Notes: a model not told the origin generated them from the letters alone. Shown: positions 24,350 through 36,068, counted from the stretch's first letter. The stretch: DNA of 64,000 bases from Roseivivax isoporae LMG 25204 (GCF_000521865.1 NZ_JAME01000008.1:1-64000), one strand, 5' to 3'. Made by a program: numbers and translations.

Positions 24350-25687
24350 ATGGATCCCGCGCTCATCGGTTACGGCGCCTTCGCGTCGGTGATCCTGCTG
24401 CTCGCGCTGCGCGTGCCCATCGCGTTCACCCTCGCGGGCGTCGCCAGCATCGGCACCTTCCTGATCTTCGCGCTGCGGACGGGCGAGTTCATGCCCGACC
24501 GCGCCATCCGGCCGACGACCTCGCTCGTCTTCTCGAACTCGTTCGACCTGATCCACTCCTACGACCTGTCGATGATCCCGCTCTTCGTGGCGCTCGGGCA
24601 CATCGCCTACCGCGCCGAGATCACGACCCGCATCTACCACGCCGCGCGGGTCTGGCTCGCGCCGGTGCCGGGCGGCGTCGCCATGGCGTCGGTCGTGGGC
24701 TGCGGCGGGTTCTCGGCGATCACCGGCTCGTCCATCGCCTGCGCCTCCACCATGGGGCGCATCTGCTCGCCCGAGATGCTGCGCATGGGCTACGACAAGC
24801 GGCTGGCCACCGCGTCGGTCGCGGCCGGCGGGACGCTCGGTTCGCTGATCCCGCCCTCGGTCCTGTTCATCATCTACGGCATCTTCACCGAGACTTCGAT
24901 CTCGGCGCTGTTCCTCGCGGGCATCCTGCCGGGGCTCCTGTCGCTCGCGGGCTTCGTGCTCGTGATCCTGGTCTGGGTGCTGCGCGACCCCGCAGCCGCG
25001 CCGCGGTTCGACGGCACGATCTCGCGCAGCGAGAAGGTGCAGGCGGCGCTGGCGGCATGGCCCGCGGGGCTGCTTTTCGTGATCATCGTGGGCGGCATCT
25101 ACGGCGGCATCTTCACCGCGACCGAGGCCGCGGCGGTCTGCGTCAGCGCCGCGGTGCTGATCGGCTTCGCGCAGCGCAAGCTCACGTTCCGCGCGCTCTG
25201 GAACGCGATCCGCGAGACCTGCCTGCAGACCACCGCGATCTTCCTCATCGCGGCGGCGGCCAAGATCTTCGTCGCGTTCACCGCCCTGACCGGCGTCGCG
25301 CAGGACGTGGTGTCGGCGGTGCAGGCGGCCGAACTGTCGCCGGTCCTGCTGCTGGCCGCGATCGCCGCGATCTACCTCGTCCTTGGCATGTTCCTCGATC
25401 CGATCGGGATCATGGTGCTGACGCTGCCGCTCATGGTGCCGCTGGTCGAGACCTACGGCTTCGATCTGATCTGGTTCGGCGTCGTGGTCATCAAGCTGCT
25501 CGAGATCGGGTTGATCACGCCGCCCGTCGGGCTCAACGTGTTCGTCATCGCCGGGGTGGTCGGGCGCGAGGTGCCGATCGACCGCATCTTCTCCGGCATC
25601 CTGCGCTTCCTGTCGGCGGACGTCATCGTGCTGATCCTGATCATGGCCTTCCCCGTCCTGTCGCTGCTCATCCCGGGATCCATGTGA
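24350..25687 (+). CDS. TRAP transporter large permease (DctM)
   Basis: A 445-residue, about 12-helix permease of the DctM family. The family pattern LRVPIAFTLAGVA at the N-terminus, the GGFSAITGSSIACASTMGRI loop and GTLGSLIPPSVLFIIYGI are clear. It provides sodium-driven uptake with DctP and DctQ. Its TGA overlaps or abuts the possible starts of the IclR gene, so regulator and transporter are co-expressed. Confidence 0.95.
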   Translation: MDPALIGYGAFASVILLLALRVPIAFTLAGVASIGTFLIFALRTGEFMPDRAIRPTTSLVFSNSFDLIHSYDLSMIPLFVALGHIAYRAEITTRIYHAARVWLAPVPGGVAMASVVGCGGFSAITGSSIACASTMGRICSPEMLRMGYDKRLATASVAAGGTLGSLIPPSVLFIIYGIFTETSISALFLAGILPGLLSLAGFVLVILVWVLRDPAAAPRFDGTISRSEKVQAALAAWPAGLLFVIIVGGIYGGIFTATEAAAVCVSAAVLIGFAQRKLTFRALWNAIRETCLQTTAIFLIAAAAKIFVAFTALTGVAQDVVSAVQAAELSPVLLLAAIAAIYLVLGMFLDPIGIMVLTLPLMVPLVETYGFDLIWFGVVVIKLLEIGLITPPVGLNVFVIAGVVGREVPIDRIFSGILRFLSADVIVLILIMAFPVLSLLIPGSM

Positions 25688-25698
25688 TGGAGGGTGAC

Positions 25699-26499
25699 AT
25701 GACGTCGGGCCTGCCCGAGACCGACCGCCGCTTCGCCACCACGCTCGCACGCGGGCTGGCCGTGCTGCGCGCGTTCCGGTCCTCGGACGACGGTCTCGGC
25801 AATGCCGAGATCGCCGAGCGCACGGGCCTGCCCAAGTCGACGGTGTCGCGGCTGACCTTCACGCTGCAGTCGCTCGGATACCTGAGCCACGCGCGCCGGC
25901 GCGACCGCTACCGTCCGGGGCCGGCGCTGCTGGCGCTCGGCAACGTGGCGGCGTCGTCGCTGTCCTTCATGGAGCTTGCCGGCGGCACCATGCAGCGGCT
26001 CGCCGACGAGACCGGCACGCTGTCGCTGATGCTGGTGCGCGACCGCGACAAGCTGCTGATCGCCAAGACGTGGCGGCCGCGCGGGGTCTCGTCGCTCTGG
26101 CTCGAGGCCGGGCACAGGCTGCCGCTCGGCGGAACGTCGTCGGGCCACGCCATGCTGGCCTCGTTGCCGCAGGACGCCTTCGAGGCGGTCGTGGCCGCGG
26201 ACGACCGCCTGACGCCCGACCGCGCCGACGAGATCCGGCGCGCGGCCTATGCGCAACTCGTCACCCAGGGTTTCGTGGTGACGCCGCCCGACCAGTACTA
26301 CACGCCGAACATCCACGCCGCGGCCAAGCCGTTCCAGGCGCACGACCTGAACGAGCCGGTGATCTTCACCTGCGGCGCGATGCCCCGCGACCTGACGCTC
26401 GACCGCCTGCGCGGCGAGGTCGGCCCGAAACTCGCCGAGGCGGTGCGAGAGCTCGAGCGCATGCTGGGCCTGAGTTCCGCCATCGCGGTGCGGGGCTGA
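25699..26499 (+). CDS. IclR family transcriptional regulator
   Basis: A 266-residue regulator with an N-terminal winged helix-turn-helix ([31 protein letters not shown], residues about 37-66) and a C-terminal IclR effector domain ([30 protein letters not shown]). The ATG at 25699 has GGAGGG six bases upstream; an earlier ATG at 25687 overlapping the permease stop is possible. Location between TRAP and beta-oxidation genes suggests it controls both, perhaps through the palindrome at 22640. The effector is presumably the transported acid or its CoA ester. Confidence 0.93.
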   Translation: MTSGLPETDRRFATTLARGLAVLRAFRSSDDGLGNAEIAERTGLPKSTVSRLTFTLQSLGYLSHARRRDRYRPGPALLALGNVAASSLSFMELAGGTMQRLADETGTLSLMLVRDRDKLLIAKTWRPRGVSSLWLEAGHRLPLGGTSSGHAMLASLPQDAFEAVVAADDRLTPDRADEIRRAAYAQLVTQGFVVTPPDQYYTPNIHAAAKPFQAHDLNEPVIFTCGAMPRDLTLDRLRGEVGPKLAEAVRELERMLGLSSAIAVRG

Positions 26500-26542
26500 G
26501 CGCCGTGTCCCACTTTCCCGAAACGAACCGACCGGAGACCCG

Positions 26543-28630
26543 ATGACCGATCCCGTCCGCTACGACCGAGAGGGCGACGTCGCCTTCCTGACCATCGACA
26601 ACCCGCCGGTGAACGCGCTGGGCCACGCCGTGCGCGCGGGCCTCGTCGCCGCCATCGAGCGCTTCGAGGCGGACGATGCGCGCATCGCCGTCGTGCTGGG
26701 CGACGGCCGGCTGTTCCTCGGGGGCGCCGACATCTCGGAATTCGGCAAGCCGCCCCGGGACCCGTGGCTGCCCGAGGTGGTGAACCGGATCGAGGCCTGC
26801 ACGAAGCCGGTCGTCGCCGCGATCCACGGCGCGGCGCTCGGCGGCGGGCTCGAGATCGCGCTCGGATGCCATTACCGCGTGGCCCTGCCGGGCACCAAGC
26901 TCGGCCTTCCCGAGGTCACGCTCGGCATCCTGCCGGGGGCGGGCGGCACGCAGCGCACGCCGCGCCTGACCGGCATCGCGCGCGCGCTCGACATGGTCAC
27001 GACCGGCGCGCCGGTGACGCCCGAGGAAGCGCTCGAGATGGGCCTGATCGACCGGGTGGGCGAGGGCGACGCGCGCGCCGAGGGCCTTGCCTATGCCACG
27101 GAGCTCATGGAGGCCGGCGCCGGTCCGCGCCCGGTGGGCCAACTGCCGCGGCCCGCGGCCGACGCGGACGCCGTCGCCGCGACCGAGACGCGGCTCGCCA
27201 AGACCGCGAAGGGACTCGTCGCCCCGCAGCACGCCGCCCGCGCGGTCGCCGCGTCGGCCGAGCACGACATCGAGGCGGGGCTCGCGGAAGAGCGGCGCCT
27301 CTTCGACGAGCTCATGCGCACGCCGCAGCGCGAGGGGCTGATCCATGCCTTCTTCCTCGAGCGCAAGGTGTCGAACCTGCCCGAGATCAAGGGCGTCGCG
27401 CCGCGCGAGATCGCCCATGCGGGCGTGATCGGCGGCGGCACGATGGGGGCGGGCATCGCAACCGCGGCGCTGCTCTCTGGCCTGACCGTGACGCTGGTGG
27501 AGCGTGACGCGGCCGCGGCCGAGACGGCGCGCGGCACCATCGGCAAGAACCTCGCCGCCGCGGTGAAGCGCGGCAAGCTGTCCGAACCGAAGCGGGACGC
27601 GATCCTGTCGGAGGCGCTGAAGACCGTCACCGACTACGGGGCGCTCGCCGACGCGGATCTCGCCATCGAGGCGGTGTTCGAATCGATGGACGTGAAGAAG
27701 GACGTCTTTGCCCGGCTCGACGCGGTGATGAAGCCCGGCGCGGTGCTGGCGACGAACACCTCCTACCTCGACATCGACGAGATCGCGGCGATGACCAAGC
27801 GGCCCGCGGACGTGATCGGGCTGCATTTCTTCTCGCCCGCGCACGTGATGAAGCTGCTCGAGGTGGTGGTCGCCGACAAGACGGCGCCCGAGGTCACCGC
27901 CACGGCCTTCGCGCTGGCCAAGAGGCTGCGCAAGATCGCGGTCCGCGCCGGCGTGTGCGACGGCTTCATCGGCAACCGGATCCTGTCGCACTACCGCGGC
28001 GCGGCCGACCGGCTGGTGCTGGCCGGCGCCTCGCCCTACCAGGTCGACCTCGCGCTGACCGAGTTCGGGTTCGCCATGGGGCCCTACGCGGTCGCCGACC
28101 TCGCGGGGCTCGACATCGGCTTCATGACCCGCGAGCGGAAGGCCGCGACCCGCGATCCGCGGGACGTGGTGCCGACCTGGGCGGACGAACTCTACCACAT
28201 GGGCCGGCTCGGCCAGAAGACCGGCCGCGGCTACTACCTCTACGCCGAGGGCAGCCGGATGGGCGAACCCGATCCCGAGGTCGAGGCGCTCGTATCCAGG
28301 GCGCGCGAGGCGGCGGGGGTCACGCCGCGCGACTTCACCGATGCCGAGATCGTGCGCCGCTACATGGCGGCGATGGTCAACGAGGGCGCCCGCGTGGTCG
28401 ACGAGGGCATCGCGCAGCGTCCGCTGGACGTCGATGCGGTCAAGCTCTTCGGCTACGGCTTTCCGCGCCATCGCGGCGGTCCGATGAAATGGGCCGACAT
28501 GGAAGGGCTCGAGGCGCTCCTGATCGACATCCGCTCCTGGGAAAAGGACGATCCGTTCTTCTGGGCGCCCGCGCCGCTTCTCGAGCGGCTCGTGGCCGAG
28601 AACCGCAATTTCGACAGCCTGAACGGCTGA
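26543..28630 (+). CDS. fused enoyl-CoA hydratase / 3-hydroxyacyl-CoA dehydrogenase (PimF/FadJ-like)
   Basis: A 695-residue bifunctional beta-oxidation enzyme. The N-terminal crotonase domain (about 1-190) shows the oxyanion-hole segment [14 protein letters not shown] and [19 protein letters not shown]. The NAD-binding motif [12 protein letters not shown] is at about residue 294. [15 protein letters not shown] with the catalytic His is at about 425, and the C-terminal dehydrogenase domain is duplicated. It hydrates 2-enoyl-CoA and oxidises the resulting 3-hydroxyacyl-CoA. It opens a six-gene operon whose content matches the pim genes for dicarboxylate degradation in Rhodopseudomonas palustris. 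Confidence 0.94.
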   Translation: MTDPVRYDREGDVAFLTIDNPPVNALGHAVRAGLVAAIERFEADDARIAVVLGDGRLFLGGADISEFGKPPRDPWLPEVVNRIEACTKPVVAAIHGAALGGGLEIALGCHYRVALPGTKLGLPEVTLGILPGAGGTQRTPRLTGIARALDMVTTGAPVTPEEALEMGLIDRVGEGDARAEGLAYATELMEAGAGPRPVGQLPRPAADADAVAATETRLAKTAKGLVAPQHAARAVAASAEHDIEAGLAEERRLFDELMRTPQREGLIHAFFLERKVSNLPEIKGVAPREIAHAGVIGGGTMGAGIATAALLSGLTVTLVERDAAAAETARGTIGKNLAAAVKRGKLSEPKRDAILSEALKTVTDYGALADADLAIEAVFESMDVKKDVFARLDAVMKPGAVLATNTSYLDIDEIAAMTKRPADVIGLHFFSPAHVMKLLEVVVADKTAPEVTATAFALAKRLRKIAVRAGVCDGFIGNRILSHYRGAADRLVLAGASPYQVDLALTEFGFAMGPYAVADLAGLDIGFMTRERKAATRDPRDVVPTWADELYHMGRLGQKTGRGYYLYAEGSRMGEPDPEVEALVSRAREAAGVTPRDFTDAEIVRRYMAAMVNEGARVVDEGIAQRPLDVDAVKLFGYGFPRHRGGPMKWADMEGLEALLIDIRSWEKDDPFFWAPAPLLERLVAENRNFDSLNG

Positions 28631-28642
28631 GGAAGGACCATC

Positions 28643-29818
<1,176 letters not shown>

Positions 29819-29853
29819 CCGCCCCGGTCACACCAGAGAAAGGAGAGCGCCAG

Positions 29854-31050
29854 ATGGACCTCACCTATACCGACGCGCAGAAGGCCTTCCGCGACGAGGT
29901 GCGGGCGTTCCTCGACGAACGCCTGCCGCGCCGCCTGTCCGACAAGGTCGCGGGCGGCAAGCGCCTGACCAAGGCCGATTACGAGGAATGGCATGCCATC
30001 CTGAACGACAAGGGCTGGCTCGGCGTCACATGGCCGAAAGAGCATGGCGGCACCGGCTGGGACGCGGTCGAGCGCCACATCTTCGAGGAGGAGACGACCC
30101 GCGCCAACGCCCCGCGCATCGTGCCCTTCGGGCTCAACATGCTGGGTCCGGTGCTGATGAAGTTCGGCAGCGAGGCGCAGAAGGCGCACTACCTGCCGCG
30201 CATCCTCGACGGCACCGACTGGTGGTGCCAGGGCTATTCCGAGCCCGGCGCGGGCTCCGATCTCGCATCGCTCAAGACGACCGCGGACAGGGACGGCGAC
30301 CATTACGTGGTCAACGGCCAGAAGACGTGGACGACGCTCGGCCAGTACGCCGACAAGATCTTTTGCCTCGTGCGGACCTCGAAGGAGGGCAAGCCGCAGC
30401 AGGGGATCTCGTTCCTGCTGATCGACATGGACAGCCCCGGCGTGACCGTGCGGCCCATCGTGCTGATCGATGGCGAGGCCGAGGTGAACGAGGTCTTCTT
30501 CGACAATGTGCGGGTGCCGGTCGAGAACCTCGTCGGCGAGGAGAACAAGGGCTGGACCTACGCCAAGTACCTGCTGACCCACGAGCGCACCAACATCGCG
30601 GGCGTGGGGTTCTCGCAGGCGGTGCTCGCGAACCTCAAGCGCATCGCGGGGCTCGAGATGCAGGACGGCCGGCCGCTGATCGAGAACGCGCTCTTCGCCG
30701 CCAAGGTGGCGCAGGTCGAGATCGACCTGATGGCCATGGCCACGACCAACCTGCGCGTGGTCGCCGCGGCCGCGGCAGGACAGGCGCCCGGCGCGGAATC
30801 CTCCATGCTCAAGATCAAGGGCACGGTGATCCGGCAGGAACTCAACCACCTGACGCGCCGCGCCGTCGGACCCTACGCGCTGCCCTTCGTGTCCGAGGCG
30901 CTCGAGGACGGGTCGAACGCGGAACCGGCGGGCCCCGATTACGCCATGCCGGCGGTGCAGAGCTATTTCAACAACCGCAAGCTGTCGATCTACGGCGGGT
31001 CGAACGAGGTGCAGCGGCAGATCATCTCCAAGGCGATCCTGGAGCTGTGA
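29854..31050 (+). CDS. acyl-CoA dehydrogenase, pimeloyl-CoA dehydrogenase large-subunit type
   Basis: A 398-residue FAD-dependent acyl-CoA dehydrogenase. The N-terminus MDLTYTDAQKAFRDEVRAFL, the CQGYSEPGAGSDLASLKT motif and the C-terminal SIYGGSNEVQRQIISKAIL are clear. The region GKRLTKADYEEWHAILNDKGWL strongly recalls PimC, the large subunit of pimeloyl-CoA dehydrogenase. The start at 29854 has AAAGGAGAG upstream; the frame remains open back to 29290 across the thiolase gene and that extension is rejected. Its partner is the shorter dehydrogenase that follows. Confidence 0.93.
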   Translation: MDLTYTDAQKAFRDEVRAFLDERLPRRLSDKVAGGKRLTKADYEEWHAILNDKGWLGVTWPKEHGGTGWDAVERHIFEEETTRANAPRIVPFGLNMLGPVLMKFGSEAQKAHYLPRILDGTDWWCQGYSEPGAGSDLASLKTTADRDGDHYVVNGQKTWTTLGQYADKIFCLVRTSKEGKPQQGISFLLIDMDSPGVTVRPIVLIDGEAEVNEVFFDNVRVPVENLVGEENKGWTYAKYLLTHERTNIAGVGFSQAVLANLKRIAGLEMQDGRPLIENALFAAKVAQVEIDLMAMATTNLRVVAAAAAGQAPGAESSMLKIKGTVIRQELNHLTRRAVGPYALPFVSEALEDGSNAEPAGPDYAMPAVQSYFNNRKLSIYGGSNEVQRQIISKAILEL

Positions 31051-31075
31051 GCGGGACAGAGGCAGAGGCAAGACC

Positions 31076-32209
31076 ATGAATTTCGAACTGACCGAGGAAC
31101 GCCGGATGCTGCAGGACGGCCTGCGGCGCTATCTCCGCGACACCGTCACGCCGGCGCTGATCGACGCGGCGACCGAGGACGCCTCCGGCCATTCCGACAT
31201 CCTCTGGCAGGGGCTCGCGGAGATGGGCGTGATCGGTGCGCTCTTCTCCGAGGACGATGGCGGCTTCGGCGGCGCGGGTTTCGACCTGGCCGTGGTGTTC
31301 GAGGAAATGGGCCGCGCCGGGGCCTTCGAGCCGCTGATCGAGTCGGGCATCCTCGCGGGCGGGCTGATCGCGGCGCTGGGCACCGGCGACCAGAAGGCGC
31401 TGCTCGAGGACGTGATCGCCGGCGGCAGCATCCTGACGCTCGCCCATGGCGAACCGGGCAGCCGCTACGATCTCGCCCACGTGGAGACGCAGGCGGTCGC
31501 CGGCGACGGCGGCCACACCCTGAACGGCCGCAAGGCCGTGGTGGTCGGGGCCCCCGCCGCGGACCGGGCCATCGTCAGCGCCAGGGTGTCGGGCGGCGTG
31601 CGCGACGGCGACGGCATCTCGCTCTTCCTCGTGCCGCTCGACGCGGACGGGATCGAGATGCGCACCTATCCCCTGAACGGTGGCGGCCGCGCGGCCGAGC
31701 TGACCCTGACCGACGTCCGCGTGGCCGAGGACGCGCGGATCGGGCCCGAGGGCGGCGCCTTCGACGCGCTCGAGGCGGCCCATGCCCGCGCCAGCGCCGC
31801 GCAATGCGCCGAGGCGCTGGGCCTCATGGAATCGATCCGCGAGCTGACCGTGGGCTACCTGCAGACGCGCAAGCAGTTCGGCCAGCCCATCGGAAAGTTC
31901 CAGGCGCTGCAGCACCGGATGGCCGACATGCTGATCGAGATCGAGCAGGCGCGTTCGGCCACGATCAACCTCGCCGGGCACCTCGACGCGCCGCGCGCGG
32001 AGCGCGAGCGCCACGTGAGCGCCGCCAAGAACCTGATCGGCCGCGCGAGCAAGCTGGTGGTCGAGGAATCGATCCAGATGCATGGCGGGATCGGCATGAC
32101 CATGGAGTACGCGCTCGGGCATCTCGCCAAGCGGCTGACCATGGTCGACCACCGCTTCGGCGACACCGACTGGCATCTCGAGCGGTTCATCCGGCTGTCC
32201 GCCGCATGA
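31076..32209 (+). CDS. acyl-CoA dehydrogenase, pimeloyl-CoA dehydrogenase small-subunit type
   Basis: A 377-residue acyl-CoA dehydrogenase-fold protein, more diverged than its neighbour (HGEPGSRYDLAHVETQA instead of the canonical EPxAGSD motif). C-terminal signatures QTRKQFGQPIGKFQALQHRMADML and QMHGGIGMTMEYALGHLAKRL remain. This matches the small, PimD-like subunit of heteromeric acyl-CoA dehydrogenases. It lies 25 bp after the large-subunit gene, and its stop overlaps the thioesterase ATG. Which subunit carries the catalytic base cannot be settled by eye. Confidence 0.9.
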   Translation: MNFELTEERRMLQDGLRRYLRDTVTPALIDAATEDASGHSDILWQGLAEMGVIGALFSEDDGGFGGAGFDLAVVFEEMGRAGAFEPLIESGILAGGLIAALGTGDQKALLEDVIAGGSILTLAHGEPGSRYDLAHVETQAVAGDGGHTLNGRKAVVVGAPAADRAIVSARVSGGVRDGDGISLFLVPLDADGIEMRTYPLNGGGRAAELTLTDVRVAEDARIGPEGGAFDALEAAHARASAAQCAEALGLMESIRELTVGYLQTRKQFGQPIGKFQALQHRMADMLIEIEQARSATINLAGHLDAPRAERERHVSAAKNLIGRASKLVVEESIQMHGGIGMTMEYALGHLAKRLTMVDHRFGDTDWHLERFIRLSAA

Positions 32210-32610
32210 CCGAGATCCGCGGAGAGACCGGCGCCCAGCGCGCGCTCGGCTACGTGATCGACGTGGGCGATCCCGACAGCGCGCGCTGCTGGCTCGACGT
32301 GACCGAAGACCACACGAACCGCCACGCGGTCCTGCACGGCGGCATCGCGTCGCTGCTCCTCGACAGCGCGATGGGCGCGACCGGGTCGCTGACGGTCGAT
32401 CCGGCGGGTCGCGCGCCGTTCCTAACGGTGTCGCTGACCACGCAGTTCCTCGCGCCCGCGCGGGCCGGGGACCGCGTCACGGCGACGGGCCGCATCACCG
32501 GGGGCGGGCGGTCGATCCTGTTCATCGCAGGGCAGCTCACCACGGACAACGGAACGCTGATCGCCACCGCGACCGGCGTGTTCAAGCGGGTGCCCGAGCG
32601 CACCGGCTGA
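32206..32610 (+). CDS. PaaI family hotdog thioesterase
   Basis: A 134-residue hotdog-fold protein. The PaaI pattern is visible in HAVLHGGIASLLLDSAMG, where His-Gly-Gly and the Asp on the central helix form the usual active site, and in TVSLTTQFLAPARAGDRVTATG. It would hydrolyse acyl-CoA or aryl-CoA intermediates, perhaps freeing CoA when beta-oxidation stalls. ATGA overlap with the dehydrogenase gene places it firmly in the operon. Confidence 0.9.
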   Translation: MTEIRGETGAQRALGYVIDVGDPDSARCWLDVTEDHTNRHAVLHGGIASLLLDSAMGATGSLTVDPAGRAPFLTVSLTTQFLAPARAGDRVTATGRITGGGRSILFIAGQLTTDNGTLIATATGVFKRVPERTG

Positions 32611-32625
32611 ACGGGAGGATACGAC

Positions 32626-34122
32626 ATGCACGCAGCCCGCCTGCACGACCTCGTCGACCGGAACGCCGCGGCGCGCCCCGACGAGACCGCGATCATCGAC
32701 ACCGACGGCAGCGCGGCCTCCTGGGCGCGCTATGCCGACCTGAGCCGCGAGATTGCGGTCCACCTCGGCGCCGCAGGCGTCGGCGCCGGCGACCGCGTGC
32801 TGATCGTGGCCGAGAACTGCCTCGCGGCGGCCGCCGCGATCTTCGGGGCAAGCCGCCTCGGCGCCTGGGCGATCCCGGTCAACGCGCGGATGTCCGCGGC
32901 CGAGATCGCGCGCGTCACGGCGCATGCGGATCCCGCGGCGGTCCTCTACACCGGCCACGTCTCGCCGGATGCGGGCGCGCATGCCGCGGCCGCGGGTGCC
33001 GCGCCGCTTGCGACCGGCTGTGGGGCGCTGCATCTGGCGCCGCGCGATCACGGTCCCGCCGAGGACGACGCCGAGGTGGCAGTGCTGCTCTACACCACCG
33101 GCACCACGGGGGACCCGAAGGGCGTGATGCTGACCCACGGCAATCTCCTCTTTGCGGGAAAGTCGTCGGCAGAACTGCGCGGGATGGTGCCGGGCGACCG
33201 CATCTACGGCGCGCTGCCCCTCACCCATGTCTTCGGGCTGGCCTCGATGCTGACCGCCGCCGCCCATGCCGGCGCCGCGATCGAGCTGGCCGCGCGCTTT
33301 TCGCCCGCCGCGCTCTTCGCAGCGCTGAAGGACGGCGCGACGGTCCTGCCGGCGGTCCCGCAGATGCATGCGCTGCTCATGGCGCACGCGGCCGACCAGG
33401 GGCAGGCGCGGCTCGACAGCCCGGTGCTGCGCTACGTCTCGTCCGGGGCGGCGCCGCTCGATCCGGCATGGAAGCGCAAGGCCGAAGCGTTCTACGGGCT
33501 TCCGCTCCAGAACGGCTACGGCATGACCGAGAGCACCGCGGGATCGACCGCCACGCGCAACCCGATCGGGTCGCCCGACACGAGCGTCGGCCCGCCGCTG
33601 CCTGGCGTCGAGATCGCCATCGACGATGCGCTCGGGAACGAGCCCGGCACGGGCGAGGTGCTGACCCGCGGCCCGCACGTGATGAAGGGATATTACCGTA
33701 ACCCCGAGGCGACGGCGGCGGCGCTGTCGGACGGCTGGCTCCGGACCGGGGATCTGGGTCGCATCGACGCGGAGGGCCGCCTGCACATCGTCGGCCGCGC
33801 GAAGGAGCTCATCATCCGCGGCGGCTTCAACGTCTATCCTCCCGAGGTCGAGGCGGCGCTGAACGATCACCCGGCGGTGGTGCAGTCGGCGGTGATCGGC
33901 CGCACCGCGAACGGCAACGAGGACATCCTCGCCTTCGTCCAGTGCGGGCGCGAGCGGACGACGCCCGAGGTGCTGCGGGCCTTCGTGGCCGAGCGGCTCT
34001 CGGCCTACAAGCGGCCGACGCAGATCCTGATCGTCGACGCGCTGCCGGCGGCACCCTCGGGCAAGGTGCTGAAGCACCGGCTGCTGTCGCATTTCGCCGA
34101 AAGGCTGGCCGAGGAAGCCTGA
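32626..34122 (+). CDS. class I adenylate-forming acyl-CoA ligase (PimA-like)
   Basis: A 498-residue acyl-CoA synthetase. The AMP-binding signature LLYTTGTTGDPKGVMLTH is at about residues 149-166, YGMTESTAG in the middle, and the hinge and C-terminal motifs GWLRTGDLGRID, VGRAKELIIRGGFNVYPPEVE and APSGKVLKH are intact, including the catalytic lysine. It activates a carboxylic acid to its CoA ester, the entry step for the upstream beta-oxidation enzymes. It is the last gene of the operon and converges on trpS. Confidence 0.94.
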   Translation: MHAARLHDLVDRNAAARPDETAIIDTDGSAASWARYADLSREIAVHLGAAGVGAGDRVLIVAENCLAAAAAIFGASRLGAWAIPVNARMSAAEIARVTAHADPAAVLYTGHVSPDAGAHAAAAGAAPLATGCGALHLAPRDHGPAEDDAEVAVLLYTTGTTGDPKGVMLTHGNLLFAGKSSAELRGMVPGDRIYGALPLTHVFGLASMLTAAAHAGAAIELAARFSPAALFAALKDGATVLPAVPQMHALLMAHAADQGQARLDSPVLRYVSSGAAPLDPAWKRKAEAFYGLPLQNGYGMTESTAGSTATRNPIGSPDTSVGPPLPGVEIAIDDALGNEPGTGEVLTRGPHVMKGYYRNPEATAAALSDGWLRTGDLGRIDAEGRLHIVGRAKELIIRGGFNVYPPEVEAALNDHPAVVQSAVIGRTANGNEDILAFVQCGRERTTPEVLRAFVAERLSAYKRPTQILIVDALPAAPSGKVLKHRLLSHFAERLAEEA

Positions 34123-34135
34123 GCGCCCTTCGCGC

Positions 34136-35146
34136 TCAGGTGCCGATGACGCGGCGCAGGGCGGCGATCTTGCGCGCGGCCTTGTCGCGGGCCCGCTCGG
34201 AAGCCTTTGCCATCATCGCCTCGAGCTCGCCGCGGTCCGACATGTACTCCTCGAACCGCGCCTTCGGCGCCTCGAACAACTCGTCGAGCTTGTCCGCGAG
34301 GATACGCTTCGCCTCGCCGTAGCCGAGCCCGCCATCCTCGAAGCGCGCGCGCAGATGCGCGATCTCGGCCGGTTCCGCCAGCGCGGCATAGAGCTGGTAC
34401 ACCGTGTTGGTGTCGGGATCCTTCGGCTCTTCCGGCTGCTTGCTGTCGGTGACGATCCGGTTGATCGCCTTGCGCCGCGCCTTGGCGTCCCCGAACAGCG
34501 GCAGCGTGTTGCCGTAGCTCTTGGACATCTTGCGCCCGTCGAGGCCGACCACCGCCTCGAGGTTCTCCTGCACCGAGTGGGCGGGCAGGGTGAAGAACTC
34601 GGTCTCGTAGCGCCGGTTGAAGTAGCCGGCGATGTCGCGGGCGAATTCCACGTGCTGGATCTGGTCCTTGCCCACCGGCACCACGTGCGCGTCGAACAGC
34701 AGGATGTCCGCCGACATCAGGATCGGGTAGGTGAAGAGCCCCATGTTCACGCCGTCGTCGGGCAGGGCGTTCGGTTTCTGCGCGTTGGCGTCCACCGCCG
34801 CCTTGTAGGCATGTGCGCGGTTCATCAGCCCCTTCGGGGTGACCGACCCCAGCACGGTCGTGAGCTCGAACACCTCCGGCACGTCGGATTGACGGTAGAA
34901 GCTCGTGGTCTCGAGGTTCAGTCCCAGCGCGAGGAAGCAGGCCGCGATCTCGTGGGTGAACTGGCGCACCTGGTCGGGATCGCCGATCGAGTTCAGCGCG
35001 TGGTAGTTCGCCACGAAGAGGAAGTTCTCGCCGTCGGGGTTCGACGCCATGAGGTCGAGCGTCGGGCGGATCATCCCGGCATAGTTGCCCACATGCACCT
35101 GGCCCGTGGGCTTGATGCCCGTCAGGATCGACTTTGCTGTGCTCAT
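34136..35146 (-). CDS. trpS: tryptophanyl-tRNA synthetase
   Basis: A 336-residue class I synthetase. The HIGH-like motif appears as GIKPTGQVHVGNYAGM (PTGxxHxGN), and the KMSKS loop is present exactly in DGRKMSKSYGN. The start MSTAKSILTG at 35146 has GAGG 9 nt upstream; an ATG at 35155 lies too close to that site. It marks the left border of the photosynthesis cluster, on the same strand as crtDC, 94 bp after the crtC stop. Confidence 0.97.
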   Translation of the reverse strand: MSTAKSILTGIKPTGQVHVGNYAGMIRPTLDLMASNPDGENFLFVANYHALNSIGDPDQVRQFTHEIAACFLALGLNLETTSFYRQSDVPEVFELTTVLGSVTPKGLMNRAHAYKAAVDANAQKPNALPDDGVNMGLFTYPILMSADILLFDAHVVPVGKDQIQHVEFARDIAGYFNRRYETEFFTLPAHSVQENLEAVVGLDGRKMSKSYGNTLPLFGDAKARRKAINRIVTDSKQPEEPKDPDTNTVYQLYAALAEPAEIAHLRARFEDGGLGYGEAKRILADKLDELFEAPKARFEEYMSDRGELEAMMAKASERARDKAARKIAALRRVIGT

Positions 35147-35240
35147 CGCGCGCATCCTCGGTGTTCCGGTCGGGACCGAGATGTGTGCCGATCCGCGTCC
35201 GGGTGCAAGGCGAAACGGTGCGGAAACCCCTCCGCGCGGG

Positions 35241-36068
35241 TCAGTCGCCGAAGCGCCAGCGCCGCCGCCGCGGCACCCGGAGCGCGATCATGGGCTTGAG
35301 GAGCGGGCTTGCGAAACGGTCGAGGTCGAGCGCCTCGTGCACGCCGGTCACGCTCTGCCCGTCGAGCACCGTCTCGACCATGGCGCGGGCATAGAACGGC
35401 GCGTCGAGCATGCCGCGCACCTGCCGCGGCCGGCTGCCTTCGTCGCCGCGTGTCTCGCGCCTGACACGCCAGAGCGAGCGCGCCATGGGTCTGCGGGGCG
35501 GCAGCGCGATCTCCTCGGCGCTGCCGTCGGGCAGGAACCGCGCGCCGTGAGCCAGCCCTGTGCCGTCGCGCCGGTCGGCGTCGTAGAAGCACGCGGTTCC
35601 CCCGCCCGGCAGGGCGTAGCGGCCCCACGTCCAGTACGAGAAATCCGCCTCGAGCGCGCGCAGGCCGAAATTGGCGTCGAGATAGCCGTGCCCGCGCCAG
35701 CGCCAGCCCGGTGCGTCGAGATCCACCTCGATCCCCGAGACCGGCGCGAAGGGACGCCAGACATGCGCGCCGTCCGCGGTCAGCGGCAGCTCCACGTCGG
35801 TCACCGCGGCAGGCGTCACCCGGATCTCGCCCAGGATCCGGCCGAAGAGCGGCGGCGCGCCGCGCTCGTCGATGGCGATCCGGAGCGACCGCCCGTCCCA
35901 GTCGAGCCGTGACGGTCCGACCTCGAACCGGGTCCCGGTCTGGCGCAGCGCCGACCGGCCGCGGTCGGTCATGGCGAAGCGGCCGCCGGGGCCGTAGGTC
36001 GCGACGTTGATGCAGACGTGGTTCTCGGGGTCGCGCCGGCCCGACCAGCGGTACCAGGGCGAGAACAC
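35241..36068 (-). CDS. crtC: acyclic carotenoid 1,2-hydratase (hydroxyneurosporene synthase)
   Basis: CrtC adds water to the terminal double bond of neurosporene-type carotenoids on the way to spheroidene. Recognisable segments are FSPWYRWSGRRDPENHVCINVATYGP, FGRILGEIRVTP and GHGYLDANFGLRALEADFSYWTWGRY (conserved Asp). The start is unclear. The first canonical in-frame codon is GTG at 36068, 5 bp after the crtD stop, giving 275 residues. But conserved CrtC sequence (GYAWWYVDGISDDG) continues in frame upstream to about 36180, inside crtD, without any nearby ATG, GTG or TTG. The coordinates therefore give a minimum. It is coupled to crtD. Confidence 0.85.
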   Translation of the reverse strand: MFSPWYRWSGRRDPENHVCINVATYGPGGRFAMTDRGRSALRQTGTRFEVGPSRLDWDGRSLRIAIDERGAPPLFGRILGEIRVTPAAVTDVELPLTADGAHVWRPFAPVSGIEVDLDAPGWRWRGHGYLDANFGLRALEADFSYWTWGRYALPGGGTACFYDADRRDGTGLAHGARFLPDGSAEEIALPPRRPMARSLWRVRRETRGDEGSRPRQVRGMLDAPFYARAMVETVLDGQSVTGVHEALDLDRFASPLLKPMIALRVPRRRRWRFGD